Below the pieces are notes generated by a model. It ran no database searches. It was not told where the DNA came from and saw only the letters and a list, made by a program, of their open reading frames with translations. Position numbers and translations under genes: made by a program. Below, piece after piece: positions 15,287 to 16,182 of a stretch of 16,182 nt of DNA; the stretch's first letter is position 1; the number at the start of each line of letters is the position of its first letter. Origin of the DNA: WS-7 sp035635575 (GTDB lineage Bacteria > Eisenbacteria > RBG-16-71-46 > SZUA-252); NCBI GenBank assembly GCA_035635575.1, contig DASQAV010000022.1, forward strand, positions 1 to 16,182. The letters are read 5' to 3'.

Positions 15287-15574
15287 CTACCAGCGGCCCA
15301 GAAGGCCGGGATCGGGCATCATCTCAGGGGTCCACTGCTCGGCCAGGATCTCCACCTCGGAGGGCTTCCCCGTCACGGTGGTGACCGCCTCTTTCACCTG
15401 CGCGATGATCTGCGGCGCGTACGGGCAGAAGGGGGTCGTGAGGAGCATGCGAACCACGTTCGGCTCCACGCTCTGGTCGATCTCGCGCACGAGCCCCAGC
15501 TCGATGATGCTCAGGCTGATTTCGGGATCGACTACCTGCTCCAGCGCGGTGCGGATTTCTTCGTCGGTTGCCAT
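15287..15574 (-). CDS. sufT: SufT-like DUF59/MIP18 family Fe-S maturation protein
   Basis: Cytosolic protein of 95 residues in the MIP18/DUF59 family, which helps mature or insert iron-sulfur clusters. It shows VVDPEI (15-19), the ELGLV segment, and the conserved Cys50 in TTPFCPYAP, all usual for the family. It is a single-domain form without the longer SufT N-terminus, so it could also be called a PaaD-like metal-sulfur assembly factor. It follows the Rieske gene by 49 bases and sits in the same unit as sufU, which supports an Fe-S role. The gene symbol is a best guess from context. Confidence 0.88.
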   Translation of the reverse strand: MATDEEIRTALEQVVDPEISLSIIELGLVREIDQSVEPNVVRMLLTTPFCPYAPQIIAQVKEAVTTVTGKPSEVEILAEQWTPEMMPDPGLLGRW

Positions 15575-15623
15575 ACCTTGGGTACCTCGTTGTCGATGCC
15601 TGGCGCGGCCCCGCGCGCCTTGG

Positions 15624-15953
15624 CTAGTCCGGAAGTCCGATGTAGAGCTCGTTCCCCTCGATGCGCACCGGATACGAATCCACCGGCGTCACGGCCGGAA
15701 GCGTGAGTGCCTCTCCGGTCCGGATGTCGAACCGGGCGCCGTGCCGTGGACAGATGATCTCATGGTCCTCCAGCTCCCCTTCCGCCAGCGGCCCCCCGTC
15801 GTGCGTACAGATGTCGTCGATGGCATAGAACCCGCCCTCGACGCGGAACACCGCGATCTTCCGGTCCTCCACGTCGAAGACCTCCGCCCGCCCTTCCGAC
15901 ACGTCGCTCGCCTTGCCGACGCGCACGAACCGCGCGGTGGTCGGATCCGTCAT
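15624..15953 (-). CDS. Rieske [2Fe-2S] ferredoxin-type protein
   Basis: Small soluble electron carrier of 109 residues with one Rieske domain. Cluster ligands are C49 and H51 in CTH, and C68 and H71 in CPRH, with the usual spacing and the following GARFD. There is no membrane anchor or signal peptide, so it resembles the ferredoxin components of ring-hydroxylating dioxygenases (NirD/BphF-like) and not the bc1 subunit. The ATG at 15953 overlaps the sufU stop (ATGA). An upstream in-frame ATG at 16031 lies within sufU and is rejected. Small Rieske genes are often found inside suf clusters; no oxygenase partner is in the window. Confidence 0.94.
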   Translation of the reverse strand: MTDPTTARFVRVGKASDVSEGRAEVFDVEDRKIAVFRVEGGFYAIDDICTHDGGPLAEGELEDHEIICPRHGARFDIRTGEALTLPAVTPVDSYPVRIEGNELYIGLPD

Positions 15954-16182
15954 TCGTCCTCTTCCCCCGGCCAGTTCTGCTGCACGCCGTAGATTCCCAC
16001 CTTGAGGGTCTTCAAGGCGAGCAAGGCGCACTTGAGCCGGACCGGGCCCAACTCGATCCCTAGCATATCCAAAACGTCGTCCCGATTGATCTGTTTTACC
16101 TCATCGAGGGTTTTCCCCTCGATCGCCTCGGTGAGCATGGAGGCCGCGGCGCGGCTGATGGAGCAGCCCTTGCCGCTGAAAC
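15950..16182 (-). CDS. sufU: SUF system Fe-S scaffold/sulfur-transfer protein SufU (5' end missing)
   Basis: The C-terminal 76 full codons of a SufU/NifU-type protein that accepts sulfur from the SufS cysteine desulfurase. Visible marks are FSGKGCSISRAAASMLTE, with the second conserved Cys, and PVRLKCALLALKTL, with the third conserved Cys close to the end. The first Cys and the start lie beyond the right edge. The stop overlaps the Rieske start by four bases. In known clusters the order is sufB-C-D-S-U, so those genes are likely just outside this window. Confidence 0.93.
   Translation of the reverse strand, partial: FSGKGCSISRAAASMLTEAIEGKTLDEVKQINRDDVLDMLGIELGPVRLKCALLALKTLKVGIYGVQQNWPGEEDE

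Noticed and set aside
12977..15706. 909-codon open frame on the plus strand
   Set aside because: It is antisense to the acyl-CoA synthetase, pterin dehydratase and SufT-like genes, all with clear catalytic motifs; its translation is Arg/His/Asp-rich noise from GC-biased third positions.

Overview
GC-rich window from a bacterium that is probably diderm and of the FCB type. A lineage such as Candidatus Eisenbacteria would fit, but that is an inference. It rests on a secreted protein with a FlgD-like C-terminal sorting-type domain, an FG-GAP propeller protein, dockerin-like repeats and strong codon bias. No tRNA, rRNA, CRISPR array, IS element or phage gene was seen. Long open frames antisense to real genes are common here because of the GC-rich third positions.

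Left part (1-3673): a secreted M1 zinc aminopeptidase runs off the left edge on the minus strand. Across a 130-bp gap a large secreted cohesin-like/dockerin-like/FlgD-tail protein is transcribed divergently. A possible 26-residue membrane peptide follows it.

Middle (3680-7512): a Gfo/Idh/MocA oxidoreductase on the minus strand faces away from a plus-strand pair. That pair is a COG4529-like FAD/NAD(P)-binding protein whose 3' end overlaps a family-1 beta-glucosidase by 17 nt. A role in carbohydrate or glycoside turnover is plausible but unproven.

Accessory stretch (7513-9970): a 492-bp gap holds inverted repeats, a 12-codon ORF with an ATGA overlap and a strong intrinsic terminator. Then comes a Tyr/Trp-rich secreted protein whose reading frame seems to continue past its stop in the +1 frame, up to a second strong terminator. 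A minus-strand EamA/DMT transporter and an unrecognised 106-residue basic protein follow, divergent to each other.

Right part (9930-16182, all minus strand, transcription from right to left): a compact probable operon. In transcription order it contains sufU (5' end cut off), a Rieske ferredoxin-type protein, a SufT-like DUF59 protein, pterin-4a-carbinolamine dehydratase, a fused ADP-forming acyl-CoA synthetase, an AUR1-like PAP2 membrane protein, signal peptidase I and a seven-bladed FG-GAP propeller. Most junctions have small gaps or 4-nt stop/start overlaps. The 5' end is a SUF Fe-S assembly module that probably continues beyond the window. The distal genes serve lipid, acyl-CoA and secretion functions, so the unit looks like a housekeeping operon and not a single pathway.

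Most genes belong to known families. The less ordinary items are the frame-broken Tyr-rich protein, the structured leader upstream of it, the exact 49-residue propeller repeat, the AUR1-like PAP2 gene, and the secreted protein that carries both cohesin-like and dockerin-like parts.
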